Source of the DNA: Paenibacillus albicereus
GTDB lineage: Bacteria > Bacillota > Bacilli > Paenibacillales > Paenibacillaceae
Length of the DNA stretch: 64,000 bases
Direction: 5' to 3'
Assembly (NCBI RefSeq): GCF_012676905.1
Contig: NZ_CP051428.1
Coordinates: 2,938,001 to 3,002,000, forward strand
Below the pieces are notes generated by a model, which ran no database searches, was not told the DNA's origin, and was given only the letters and a program-made list of their open reading frames with translations. Shown in pieces: positions 8,760 through 16,529 of this stretch. Positions within the stretch are counted from its first letter, which is position 1. Each line of letters begins with the position of its first letter. The translations under genes and the position numbers were made by a program.

Positions 8760-8785
8760 TACGTCGAATTCCAAAAAATGTTTCA
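8760..8785 (-). promoter_or_regulatory. SigW-type ECF promoter of the NfeD-flotillin operon
   Basis: On the minus strand TGAAAC, a 16-nt spacer and CGTA: an exact match to the known B. subtilis SigW consensus, placed about 50 nt before yuaF. The B. subtilis yuaF-floT operon is known to be SigW-dependent. Confidence 0.85.
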
Positions 8786-8805
8786 CTACTTTGACAAATG
8801 ACCGG

Positions 8806-10089
8806 TCAACTGTTATCGAGGCTAATCCGCGCCATCCGGCGGCGTCCGATCTGCACGACGTCGCCGTCACGCGGACGCAGCTCGGCGGACGCATCATCCA
8901 GCCGCTCGCCGTTGATGCGGACGGCGCCCTGCTGCACGCTCCGGCGCGCCTCGCTGCCGGATTCGGCCAGGCCGAGGACGGTCAGCAGCCGAGACAGCCG
9001 GATCGTTCCTTCCTTCAGCTCCGATCCCGGAAGCGCCGCCTCTTCGATCTCCGACGGAAGCTCCCGCTGCTGGAACACCTCGCGGAACCGCTCGGCCGCT
9101 TCGTCGGCCGCTTGTGCGCCGTGGTACTGGCGGACGAGCGTCCAGGCAAGGCGCCGCTTCGCCTCCATCGGATGGAGAGAGCCTCGTTCCAAGCCGTCGC
9201 GGATGTCCGCCTGCTCGGCTTCGTCCACATCGGTCGCCAGCCGGAAGTATTTGGCCATCAGCTCGTCGGGGATGCCCATCGCCTTGCCGAACATGTCGGT
9301 CGGCCCCTCGGCGATTCCGATGTAGTTGCCGAGGCTCTTGCTCATCTTCTGCACGCCGTCGAGCCCTTCCAGGATCGGCATCGTCATCGCGATCTGGCGG
9401 CGCTTGCCGTACTCTTTCTGCAGCTGGCGACCCATGAGCAGATTGAACGTCTGATCGGTGCCGCCAATCTCCACGTCCGTCTCCAGCGCCACGGAATCAT
9501 AGCCTTGCATCAGCGGGTAGAAAAACTCATGGATGCCGATCGGCTGCCCCGCGCGATGCCGCTTGGTGAAGTCGTCCCGCTCCAGCATCCGGGCGACCGT
9601 CGACTTGGCCGCCAGGCCCAGAATATCGCCGAACTGGAGCGGGGAGAGCCATTCGGAATTGTAGGAAAGCTTCGTCCGCTGCGGATCGAGAATCCGGAAC
9701 ATCTGCTCCTGGTACGTCTGCGCGTTGCGCCGTACCTCCTCCTCCGACAACGGCTTGCGCGTCTCCGACTTGCCCGTCGGATCTCCGATCCGGCCGGTGA
9801 AGTCTCCGATGAGGAGCTGCACCTGATGGCCGAGGCTCTGAAATTGGCGCAGCTTGTGCAGCACGACCGTATGCCCGATGTGGATGTCCGGCGCCGACGG
9901 ATCGAGGCCGAGCTTCACGTTCAGCGGCCTGCCCTCGAGCACCGACTGCTCCAGCTTCTCCCTCAGCCCTTCCGCCGGGACGATCTCCGCCGCTCCGCGG
10001 GCGAGAATCGCCAGCTGTCGCCTGACCTCCGCCCGCTGCTCCTCCGTCAGGACTCTTTCCTCCTGCTCGTTCTGCTCCGTACCGCTCAT
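8806..10089 (-). CDS. tyrS: Tyrosyl-tRNA synthetase (TyrZ-type, class Ic)
   Basis: 427-residue enzyme charging tRNA-Tyr with tyrosine. Rossmann core with DIHIGHT (HIGH motif, about residue 68), [13 protein letters not shown], tyrosine-pocket segment [36 protein letters not shown] at about 251, and an S4-like tRNA-binding domain at the C-terminus (about 360-425). The wording around HIGH ([20 protein letters not shown]) is that of the TyrZ/Pseudomonas-type clade rather than the B. subtilis TyrS clade. ATG at 10089 follows AAAGGGG. Expression is controlled by a T-box leader just upstream. Confidence 0.96.
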   Translation of the reverse strand: MSGTEQNEQEERVLTEEQRAEVRRQLAILARGAAEIVPAEGLREKLEQSVLEGRPLNVKLGLDPSAPDIHIGHTVVLHKLRQFQSLGHQVQLLIGDFTGRIGDPTGKSETRKPLSEEEVRRNAQTYQEQMFRILDPQRTKLSYNSEWLSPLQFGDILGLAAKSTVARMLERDDFTKRHRAGQPIGIHEFFYPLMQGYDSVALETDVEIGGTDQTFNLLMGRQLQKEYGKRRQIAMTMPILEGLDGVQKMSKSLGNYIGIAEGPTDMFGKAMGIPDELMAKYFRLATDVDEAEQADIRDGLERGSLHPMEAKRRLAWTLVRQYHGAQAADEAAERFREVFQQRELPSEIEEAALPGSELKEGTIRLSRLLTVLGLAESGSEARRSVQQGAVRINGERLDDASAELRPRDGDVVQIGRRRMARISLDNS

Positions 10090-10118
10090 GATGGGGTCCC
10101 CTTTCCGAATTGGAATGC

Positions 10119-10154
10119 AAAAAGATCCTTCTCTCCCAAAGGGACGAGAAGGAT
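10119..10154 (-). terminator. T-box-regulated terminator of the tyrS leader
   Basis: GATCCTTCTC ... GAGAAGGATC followed by five T on the minus strand. Its 5' arm overlaps the region next to the T-box sequence, so antitermination competes with it. Confidence 0.9.
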
Positions 10155-10441
10155 CAGCTCGCGGTACCACCCTTGTTGGAGCGTCGGCTTTTCCGCACGG
10201 AAAAGCCAAATCCGCTCCCACTTCGTTGACCATAACGGAAGACTGCTTCCGGGACCGGACTACATGCTGCGATCTCAGCCTCGTCCAGCCGGCTCCGGGC
10301 GGTAATTCGCGACAGACGCTGCGCACCGGTTCGCACCACCCACCGGCTCTCTGATCCGCTATGACGTCCGGCTACTGGAGGCCCATCCATGCCGTTCACG
10401 ATATGCGCTTTCCGCAGCGAGGCCGGAAAAGCGGTTTGTTG
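10119..10441 (-). promoter_or_regulatory. Tyrosine T-box leader of tyrS
   Basis: The canonical T-box core AGGGTGGTACCGCG lies on the minus strand at 10173-10160, directly before the terminator. Upstream, Stem I is recognisable: AGTA of the loop E side (10376-10373), AGAGAGCCGGT and a GGTG apical segment, then the return strand GAATTACC. A TAC codon (10304-10302) sits opposite AGTA, closed by a GGGC/GCCC basal pair (10384-10381 with 10300-10297), so the specifier is tyrosine, in agreement with the downstream gene. Uncharged tRNA-Tyr would stabilise the antiterminator and allow tyrS transcription. Confidence 0.93.
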
Positions 10442-10447
10442 CTGCAA

Positions 10448-10477
10448 GTTATATCATGCCCTCGAAGCGGATGTCAA
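10448..10477 (-). promoter_or_regulatory. SigA promoter of the tyrS T-box transcript
   Basis: Perfect TTGACA (10477-10472), 18-nt spacer, TATAAC. The -35 lies inside a 10-bp inverted repeat (10461-10491). Confidence 0.8.
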
Positions 10478-10491
10478 CCCGCCGCTTCGAG
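10461..10491. repeat. Inverted repeat spanning the tyrS -35 box
   Basis: Arms CTCGAAGCGG and CCGCTTCGAG are perfect 10-bp complements with an 11-nt centre containing the -35 hexamer. It could be an operator or chance. Confidence 0.5.
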
Positions 10492-10557
10492 GCGCGCCTG
10501 CGGACATGCGGCGAATCGGAGCGAACGCTGCCAGGTCGTGCCGATTCAGGGCGCATG

Positions 10558-10566
10558 TGATATAAT
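10558..10566 (+). promoter_or_regulatory. Extended -10 element before the PBP gene
   Basis: TG-A-TATAAT, a perfect extended -10, 33 nt before the PBP ATG. No clear -35 box. Confidence 0.6.
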
Positions 10567-10598
10567 AGCTCTGTTCATTTGGAGGAGGATACGTACAT

Positions 10599-13500
10599 AT
10601 GGCTCAAGACCAGGAACAGCTCCGCAAGCCGCGCAGCGGCTGGAGGACTTTCGGCCTTGTCGTCTGGATAACGGTCAAATGGCTGGTTATATTCGGCATC
10701 ACGGGCGCCTTGTTCGCGGGAGGCATCGCCACCGGCTATGTCGCCGCGCTCGTCAAGGACGATCCGGTGCGGCCGGGAAGCGAGCTTGAGGCCAAGGTCA
10801 ACGAAAACGCCTTGACCGGTTTCGTCTACTTCAACGACGGAACGACGCCGGTCGGTCAGCTTCGAACCGACGAGGACCGTCGGCTCGTCGACTTGTCGAA
10901 CATCCCGCAGTCGGTCATCGACGCCCTGCTCTCGACCGAAGACAGCAATTTTTATAACCATATCGGAGTCGACTACAAAGGGCTCGGGAGAGCCGTCAAG
11001 GAAAAGCTGCTGAACGAGGAGCGCCAGACCGGAGGCAGCACACTGACCCAGCAGGTCGCGCGCCGCGTCTTCCTCAGCCTCGACCGTACGGACAGCCGCA
11101 AGTTCAAGGAGATCCTGCTGTCGATCCGGATGGAGCGCTACCTGACCAAGGATCAGATCCTGGCGGCTTACCTGAACAAGATGCCGTTCGGCAACGGCTC
11201 GTCCGGCTACAACCTGTACGGCATCAAGTCGGCCTCCATCGGCATCTTCAACCTCTCCGACCTGAACAAGCTCAATCTCGCGCAGGCGGCCTATCTCGCC
11301 GGCCTGCCGCAGCTGCCGTCGGCCTACTCGGCCTTCAACGGCAAGGGCCTGTTCAACGAGACCGGATTCAACCGGGCGATGTCCCGCCAGAAGTTCGTCC
11401 TCTCCCGCATGCTGGAGACCGGCCGCATCACGCAGGCCGAATACGACGAAGCGCTCGCCTTCGACATCAAGAGCTCGCTCGCTCCGCATCGCGAGAAGGC
11501 GTACAACACATTCCCGTATCTGATGCTCGAGACGGAGCGCGAGGCGGCCGAAATCATCGCCCTCAAGCAAAATCCGAATCTGCAGAAGGCGGATCTCGCC
11601 AAGACCGAAAACGCCGAGATCGTGCAAAACGCGCGCGAGCAGCTGCTTCGCTCGGGCTACCGCATCTATACGACGATCGACAAAGTCATCTACAACAACA
11701 TGCGGGAAATCGCCAATGATCCGAACAACTTCGGCCCGACGAGCAAGTCCAAGGGGCCGGAGCAGGCGGCGGCCATCATGATCGACCATCATACCGGAGC
11801 CATTCTCGGCATGATGGAAGGGCGCGACTTCAACATCGAGCAGATGAACTACGCGACCCAGATGATTCGCCAGCCCGGGTCGACGATGAAGTCCATCTCC
11901 GCATACCTGCCCGCGCTCGAAGCCGGACTCGTGCAGCCGGCGAGCGTGCTTGACGATTCGCCGATCATCCTGAAGGATGGGCAGAAGGGCTACCATATTC
12001 CGATGAATGCGAGCAAGAGATTCAACGGCCTGGTCACGGCCAGGGACGCGCTCAACCGGTCGCTGAACATCCCGGCGCTCAAGCTGTTCCTCGACAAAGT
12101 GACGATCGAAAAGGCGTGGGAATTCTCCCGCTCGCTCGGCATCACGACGCTGCAGCCGGAGGACGACAACGCGCAGACCGGCGTCATCGGCGGCCTTGCC
12201 AAAGGCGTCTCCGTCAAGGAGCTGACCAATGCCTACGCCACGATTCCGAACGGAGGCAAATACAACGATCCTTATCTCATCAGCAAGATCGTGGACGCTT
12301 CCGGACAAATCGTCTACGAGCACAAGCTGGCGCCGAAGCAAGTCTATTCGGAGCAGACCGCGTTCCTCATGACCGACATGCTGCGCACCGTCATCTCCGA
12401 CCGGAGCGGCACGGGCTACGCCGTCACGAGCAGCTTCGACGCCTACGGCAAGATTCCGATCGCCGGCAAGACCGGCTCGACGCAAAGCTACGGCGACGTC
12501 TGGTTCATGGGCTTCAGCCCGGACATCACGCTCGGCGTATGGGTCGGCTACAAGGAGCAGAAAAATACGCTCGTCAAAGCCTCGCAATCCCGTGCGCGCA
12601 CGCTTTGGTCCAAGATTATGAACGAAACCGTCAGGGACCGGCCGGATATCTTCAAGACGGATGCGTTCCCTCAGCCGGACGGCCTCGTCAAGGCGACCGT
12701 CTCGAGCGTCAGCGGCCTTCTGCCGAGCCCGCTGATCCGCTCGAACGGCATGCTTACGACGGACTGGTTCAACAAGAAGTACGTTCCGGTCAAGGTCGAC
12801 GACGTGCTCGGCGCGATGAGCTTCATCCGCTACAACGGCGTCAACTATATCGCCCAGGACGGCACTCCCTCCGACTTCGTCTTCACCAAGACGACGATCC
12901 GGCGCGAGAAGCCGCTCGGCGATCTGATCGAGGAGATCAACAAAGCGCAGGCCGTCATGCCGGCCGAGTACCGCAGGCCGATCTCCGCGTTCATCCCCAA
13001 GGATGCCGAGAACGAGGCGCCTTCGAGGATGGATCCTCGACAGGATGACGGAGCGGCGCCGTCCGCTCCATCGAACGTGACCCTGGAGTCGCTCAGCGGC
13101 GCCTACCGCATCAGCTTCTCGGCCAGTCCGCAGAACGATGTCGTCGGATACCGCCTCTACCGCTCGTCGGGCGGCGGCTTCTCCAAGATCGGCGACTCCA
13201 TCCTGGCCGGCGACTCAAGAGCGTTCGTCGACCGCTCCGGCGGCTTCGGCAGCACGTATTATGTCACTGCCGTCGACGTCGCCGGACGAGAGTCTGAACG
13301 CAGCCAGACGGTCAGTCCGGGAGGCTCGATCACGCTGCCTGGCCTGCCCGGCTTCCCGGACACCGGCACCGAAGAAGGCGAAACCGGCACCCCGCAAGCT
13401 CCGGAGCAGCCGGGCAGCGAGCCGCAGCCTCCGGCAGCCGTGAAGCCGTCCGGTCCGAGCGGCCTGAAGGCTTCCGGCACGGGCACCGGCGTCAAGCTCG

Positions 13501-13712
13501 ATTGGAGCAGCAACAGCGCCGCGGAAGGGGTCACCTCTTATCAGGTGTACTTCAGCGCCGGCAACGACGGCAGCTTCCAAAACATCGGCTCGAGCAGCGG
13601 CACGAGCTTCGAATATGTCGCTCCGATCAGCACCGGCACCTTCCGAATCACGGCCGTCAATGCAGCCGGGGAGTCGGACTTCTCCCAAGCGGTGACCTGG
13701 TCGGCCGGCTGA
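10599..13712 (+). CDS. Class A penicillin-binding protein with two C-terminal FN3 domains
   Basis: 1037-residue bifunctional peptidoglycan synthase. Cytoplasmic tail and one membrane helix (about 20-50), GT51 transglycosylase (catalytic Glu in LLSTEDSNFYNHIG at about 114, then GGSTLTQQVARR), and a transpeptidase with STMK (about 428), SLN (about 488) and KTGST (about 624). After the transpeptidase come two fibronectin type III domains (about 825-915 and 945-1036) joined by a Pro/Gly/Glu-rich linker; FN3 tails occur in some Paenibacillus and Bacillus PBP1 proteins and probably bind wall polymers. ATG at 10599 follows GGAGGAGG. Monocistronic with its own terminator. PBP1A/PonA-type, but not assigned to a specific paralogue. 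Confidence 0.95.
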   Translation: MAQDQEQLRKPRSGWRTFGLVVWITVKWLVIFGITGALFAGGIATGYVAALVKDDPVRPGSELEAKVNENALTGFVYFNDGTTPVGQLRTDEDRRLVDLSNIPQSVIDALLSTEDSNFYNHIGVDYKGLGRAVKEKLLNEERQTGGSTLTQQVARRVFLSLDRTDSRKFKEILLSIRMERYLTKDQILAAYLNKMPFGNGSSGYNLYGIKSASIGIFNLSDLNKLNLAQAAYLAGLPQLPSAYSAFNGKGLFNETGFNRAMSRQKFVLSRMLETGRITQAEYDEALAFDIKSSLAPHREKAYNTFPYLMLETEREAAEIIALKQNPNLQKADLAKTENAEIVQNAREQLLRSGYRIYTTIDKVIYNNMREIANDPNNFGPTSKSKGPEQAAAIMIDHHTGAILGMMEGRDFNIEQMNYATQMIRQPGSTMKSISAYLPALEAGLVQPASVLDDSPIILKDGQKGYHIPMNASKRFNGLVTARDALNRSLNIPALKLFLDKVTIEKAWEFSRSLGITTLQPEDDNAQTGVIGGLAKGVSVKELTNAYATIPNGGKYNDPYLISKIVDASGQIVYEHKLAPKQVYSEQTAFLMTDMLRTVISDRSGTGYAVTSSFDAYGKIPIAGKTGSTQSYGDVWFMGFSPDITLGVWVGYKEQKNTLVKASQSRARTLWSKIMNETVRDRPDIFKTDAFPQPDGLVKATVSSVSGLLPSPLIRSNGMLTTDWFNKKYVPVKVDDVLGAMSFIRYNGVNYIAQDGTPSDFVFTKTTIRREKPLGDLIEEINKAQAVMPAEYRRPISAFIPKDAENEAPSRMDPRQDDGAAPSAPSNVTLESLSGAYRISFSASPQNDVVGYRLYRSSGGGFSKIGDSILAGDSRAFVDRSGGFGSTYYVTAVDVAGRESERSQTVSPGGSITLPGLPGFPDTGTEEGETGTPQAPEQPGSEPQPPAAVKPSGPSGLKASGTGTGVKLDWSSNSAAEGVTSYQVYFSAGNDGSFQNIGSSSGTSFEYVAPISTGTFRITAVNAAGESDFSQAVTWSAG

Positions 13713-13747
13713 CCTCAGAGGCTGTTGTTGCTGCTGAGGCTAGAACG

Positions 13748-13787
13748 AAAGGACTGCAGGCAGCCATTGCCCGCAGTCCTTTTTTTC
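13748..13787 (+). terminator. Terminator of the PBP gene
   Basis: AGGACTGC ... GCAGTCCT then seven T. Confidence 0.9.
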
Positions 13788-13796
13788 GTCCATAGG

Positions 13797-13839
13797 CAAA
13801 AAACGAAAAGAAGCCCTGCTCCTTGAGGAGCAGGGCTTC
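13797..13839 (-). terminator. acsA terminator
   Basis: Minus strand GAAGCCCTGCTCC-TCAA-GGAGCAGGGCTTC followed by TTTTCGTTTTTT. Confidence 0.9.
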
Positions 13840-13870
13840 TTCGTGCAGAAGAATATAGATGAGAGAAGAA

Positions 13871-15592
13871 TCAGTCCTCGATCGTCGACAGGTCGCCTGT
13901 AGGCAGGTCCAGCTCCCATGCCTTGAGGACACGGCGCATGATTTTGCCGCTGCGCGTCTTCGGAAGCTTGTCTTTGAACTCGATCTCGCGCGGAGATGCG
14001 TGCGCGGACAGCCCCTCCTTGACGAAGCGGGCGATGTCGGCCTTGAGCTCATCGGAAGGCTCGAAGCCTTCGCGCAGGGAGATGAAGGCCTTGATGATCT
14101 CGCCGCGCATCGGGTCGGGCTTGCCGATGACGCCTGCCTCGGCGACGGCCGGATGCTCCACCAGCTTGCTCTCGACCTCGAACGGTCCGACTCGCTCGCC
14201 CGCCGTATTGATGACGTCGTCGATCCGGCCCTGGAACCAGAAATAGCCGTCCTCGTCGCGGTAAGCGGAATCCCCGGAGATGTACCAGCCCGGAATGCGG
14301 AAGTACTCCTCGTACTTGGCCGGGTTGTTCCAAATCTTGCGCATCATCGACGGCCAAGGCGTCCGCACCGCCAGGTTGCCCATGCGGTATGGCGGCAGCT
14401 CGTTGCCGGCATCGTCGATGATCGCCGCCTCGACGCCGGGGATCGGCCGTCCCATCGATCCCGGCTTGATCTCCATGGACGGATAGTTGCAAATGAGCTG
14501 TCCGCCTGTCTCCGTCATCCACCACGTATCGTGGATGCGCTGGCCGTACACCTTGAGTCCCCAGCGGACGACCTCCGGGTTGAGCGGCTCTCCGACGCTC
14601 AGCACATGGCGCAGGCTCGAGAGGTCGTACTGCGCGACGCTGTCGTCTCCCGCTCCCATCAGCATGCGGAACGCGGTCGGCGCGCTGTACCAGACCGTCA
14701 CCCCGTAGCGCTGGAGCGTCGTATACCAGTCCTGCGGGCTGAAGCGGCCGCCGCGGACGACGTTGGTGGCGCCGTTGAGCCATGGCGCGAAGATGCCGTA
14801 GGACGTGCCGGTCACCCATCCGGGATCGGCCGTGCACCAGTACACGTCGTCTTCCTTCAGATCGAGGACGATCCGTCCTGTGTGATAATGCTGCAGCATG
14901 GCGTTCTGCACATGGAAGACGCCTTTGGGCTTGCCGGTCGAGCCGGACGTATAATGGATGAGCAGCCCGTCCTCGCGGTCCAGCCATTCGATCTGAGCCT
15001 CCTCGGAGGCAGCGGCCATCTCGTCCTTGTACGAGATCGTTCCCTCCGGGACGCCTTCGTCGGAGACGACGATGACATGCTTGAGATCCGGCAGCTCGTC
15101 GCGCTTGATCCGGGGCAGCAGCGCGGGCGTCGTCACGATCGCCGTCGCCGTGCTGTCCAGCAGCCGGTCCTTGACCGCCGTCTCCATGAAGGCTTCGAAC
15201 AGCGGACCGACGACGACGCCCAGCTTGAGCGAGCCGAGAAGCGCTACATAGAGCTCCGGCGAGCGAGGCATGAAGATGAACAGCCGCTCTCCCTTGGCGA
15301 GGCCCAGCTTGCGCAGGACGTTGGAAAAGCGGTTCGACAGGAGGCTCAGCTGCTCGAACGTGTAGGATTCATCCCGCTTCGGATCGCTGTAGAGAAGGGC
15401 GGTCTTTTGTCCCCGTCCCTCGGCCAGGTGGCGGTCTATCGCCTCGAAAGCCATGTTGACCTTGCCTGTCTCATGCCAGGTGAACTGCTTCTCTACCTCG
15501 CTCCAATCGAACGAAGCGTGCGCTTCCTCATAGCTGCCCATGTTCGGAGAAGCTGCGGCAACCGAGATTCTTTCCTTGTGGTCAATCGACAT
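13871..15592 (-). CDS. acsA: Acetyl-CoA synthetase
   Basis: 573-residue AMP-forming enzyme making acetyl-CoA from acetate, ATP and CoA. ANL-superfamily motifs: IHYTSGSTGKPKG (P-loop, about residue 212), WWMTETGGQ, YRDEDGYFWFQGRIDDVI with the hinge Asp, and the C-terminal PKTRSGKIMRR whose Lys (about 549) is the catalytic residue acetylated by AcuA in B. subtilis. Length equals B. subtilis AcsA. ATG at 15592 follows GGAAGGTGAT; the GTG three codons upstream is less well placed. Divergent from acuA-acuC, the enzymes that switch it off and on, with a candidate cre site in its leader. Confidence 0.96.
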   Translation of the reverse strand: MSIDHKERISVAAASPNMGSYEEAHASFDWSEVEKQFTWHETGKVNMAFEAIDRHLAEGRGQKTALLYSDPKRDESYTFEQLSLLSNRFSNVLRKLGLAKGERLFIFMPRSPELYVALLGSLKLGVVVGPLFEAFMETAVKDRLLDSTATAIVTTPALLPRIKRDELPDLKHVIVVSDEGVPEGTISYKDEMAAASEEAQIEWLDREDGLLIHYTSGSTGKPKGVFHVQNAMLQHYHTGRIVLDLKEDDVYWCTADPGWVTGTSYGIFAPWLNGATNVVRGGRFSPQDWYTTLQRYGVTVWYSAPTAFRMLMGAGDDSVAQYDLSSLRHVLSVGEPLNPEVVRWGLKVYGQRIHDTWWMTETGGQLICNYPSMEIKPGSMGRPIPGVEAAIIDDAGNELPPYRMGNLAVRTPWPSMMRKIWNNPAKYEEYFRIPGWYISGDSAYRDEDGYFWFQGRIDDVINTAGERVGPFEVESKLVEHPAVAEAGVIGKPDPMRGEIIKAFISLREGFEPSDELKADIARFVKEGLSAHASPREIEFKDKLPKTRSGKIMRRVLKAWELDLPTGDLSTIED

Positions 15593-15637
15593 GCTAATCA
15601 CCTTCCATCGTCATCATCGTAATGTGCTGCAAGCAAT

Positions 15638-15651
15638 CCAAAGCGCTTTCA
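15638..15651. promoter_or_regulatory. Candidate cre (CcpA binding) site
   Basis: CCAAAGCGCTTTCA matches 12 of 14 positions of the known consensus TGWAANCGNTNWCA, with a symmetric AAAGCGCTTT core. It lies about 30 nt downstream of the predicted acsA transcription start, where CcpA would act as a roadblock. acsA and acu genes are known CcpA targets in B. subtilis. Confidence 0.65.
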
Positions 15652-15683
15652 AGCCATAGGTGAGTCGACGTGCATGTTTAACC

Positions 15684-15689
15684 AGTATA
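15684..15689 (-). promoter_or_regulatory. Candidate -10 box of acsA
   Basis: TATACT on the minus strand, about 92 nt before the ATG; no good -35 was found. Confidence 0.4.
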
Positions 15690-15774
15690 GCATATGGAAA
15701 TGTATGCGCCTACTTTTCGACTATTTTTATCCCTGCTCGACTAAAAATTCGCCCTGTCCGCATGCCGCTTGTCC

Positions 15775-15803
15775 TTTTCATCCCGAATGATTTCTGCTAT
15801 AAG
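15775..15803 (+). promoter_or_regulatory. Candidate promoter of acuA-acuC
   Basis: TTTTCA, 17-nt spacer, TATAAG, about 60 nt before the acuA start. Confidence 0.45.
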
Positions 15804-15866
15804 TGATAAGAGGCGCGGACCGCCTTTGATGGTCTGCCGCCATTTTGCTTTGGAGGTGCGATTACG

Positions 15867-16499
15867 TTGGAGCATATCAAGCGCTGCCATTCCCGTGTCG
15901 TTCCTTTTGGAAATCGGGAGCTCGTGCTCGAAGGGCCGGTCGACCCGTCCCGGCTCGCCGACTGCACGATGCATTCCGGCCTGGATGCTTTCCGCCGGCC
16001 CAAGGACCAGCTGGAAGCGTTGATCGAGATCGCCGGCCTCGAGGAAGGCCGCATCATCATTACCCGCGATGGAGACATGATCGTCGGCTACGTCACGTTC
16101 CATTATCCGGACGAGCTGGAACGCTGGTCCGAAGGCGGCATGGACGATCTCATCGAGCTGGGCGCCGTCGAGGTCGCATCGGACTACCGCTCCGTCGGAC
16201 TCGGCAAAAAAATGATCGCCCTCGCGTTCGAGGACGATCAGCTGGAGAGCTTCATCGTTTATACGACCGAATACTATTGGCATTGGGATCTGGAGGGAAC
16301 CGGCCTCGGTATCTGGGACTACCGCCGCATGATGGAGAAGCTCATGAAATCGGTCGGCATGGTCTGGTACGCGACCGACGACCCGGAAATCTGCTCCCAT
16401 CCCGCCAACTGCCTCATGGTGCGCATCGGCAAGCGGGTCCCGCTCTCGTCGGTCGAGCAGTTCGACCGCGTCCGATTCCGGCAGCGATTCATGTACTGA
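15867..16499 (+). CDS. acuA: Protein acetyltransferase AcuA (GNAT)
   Basis: 210-residue GNAT-fold enzyme that acetylates and inactivates AcsA. The acetyl-CoA binding segment is AVEVASDYRSVGLGKKMIAL (about 105-125), matching the R/QxxGxG/A motif of the family. The flanking TEYYWHWDLEGTGLGIWDYR and the C-terminal half agree with AcuA rather than a generic acetyltransferase. The start is TTG at 15867, 9 nt after GGAGGTG; no ATG lies near. acuC begins 30 nt after its stop, so the two form an operon divergent from the substrate gene acsA. acuB, between them in B. subtilis, is absent. Confidence 0.92.
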   Translation: MEHIKRCHSRVVPFGNRELVLEGPVDPSRLADCTMHSGLDAFRRPKDQLEALIEIAGLEEGRIIITRDGDMIVGYVTFHYPDELERWSEGGMDDLIELGAVEVASDYRSVGLGKKMIALAFEDDQLESFIVYTTEYYWHWDLEGTGLGIWDYRRMMEKLMKSVGMVWYATDDPEICSHPANCLMVRIGKRVPLSSVEQFDRVRFRQRFMY

Positions 16500-16529
16500 T
16501 CATGTATGGATCGATTCAGGAGGAAGAAC

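Noticed and set aside
10575-12587. 670-codon minus-strand frame opposite the PBP gene
   Set aside because: Shadow of a conserved gene, no start site.
13859-15622. Long plus-strand frame opposite acsA
   Set aside because: Antisense shadow of acetyl-CoA synthetase; Asp/His/Arg/Leu-rich with no family resemblance.
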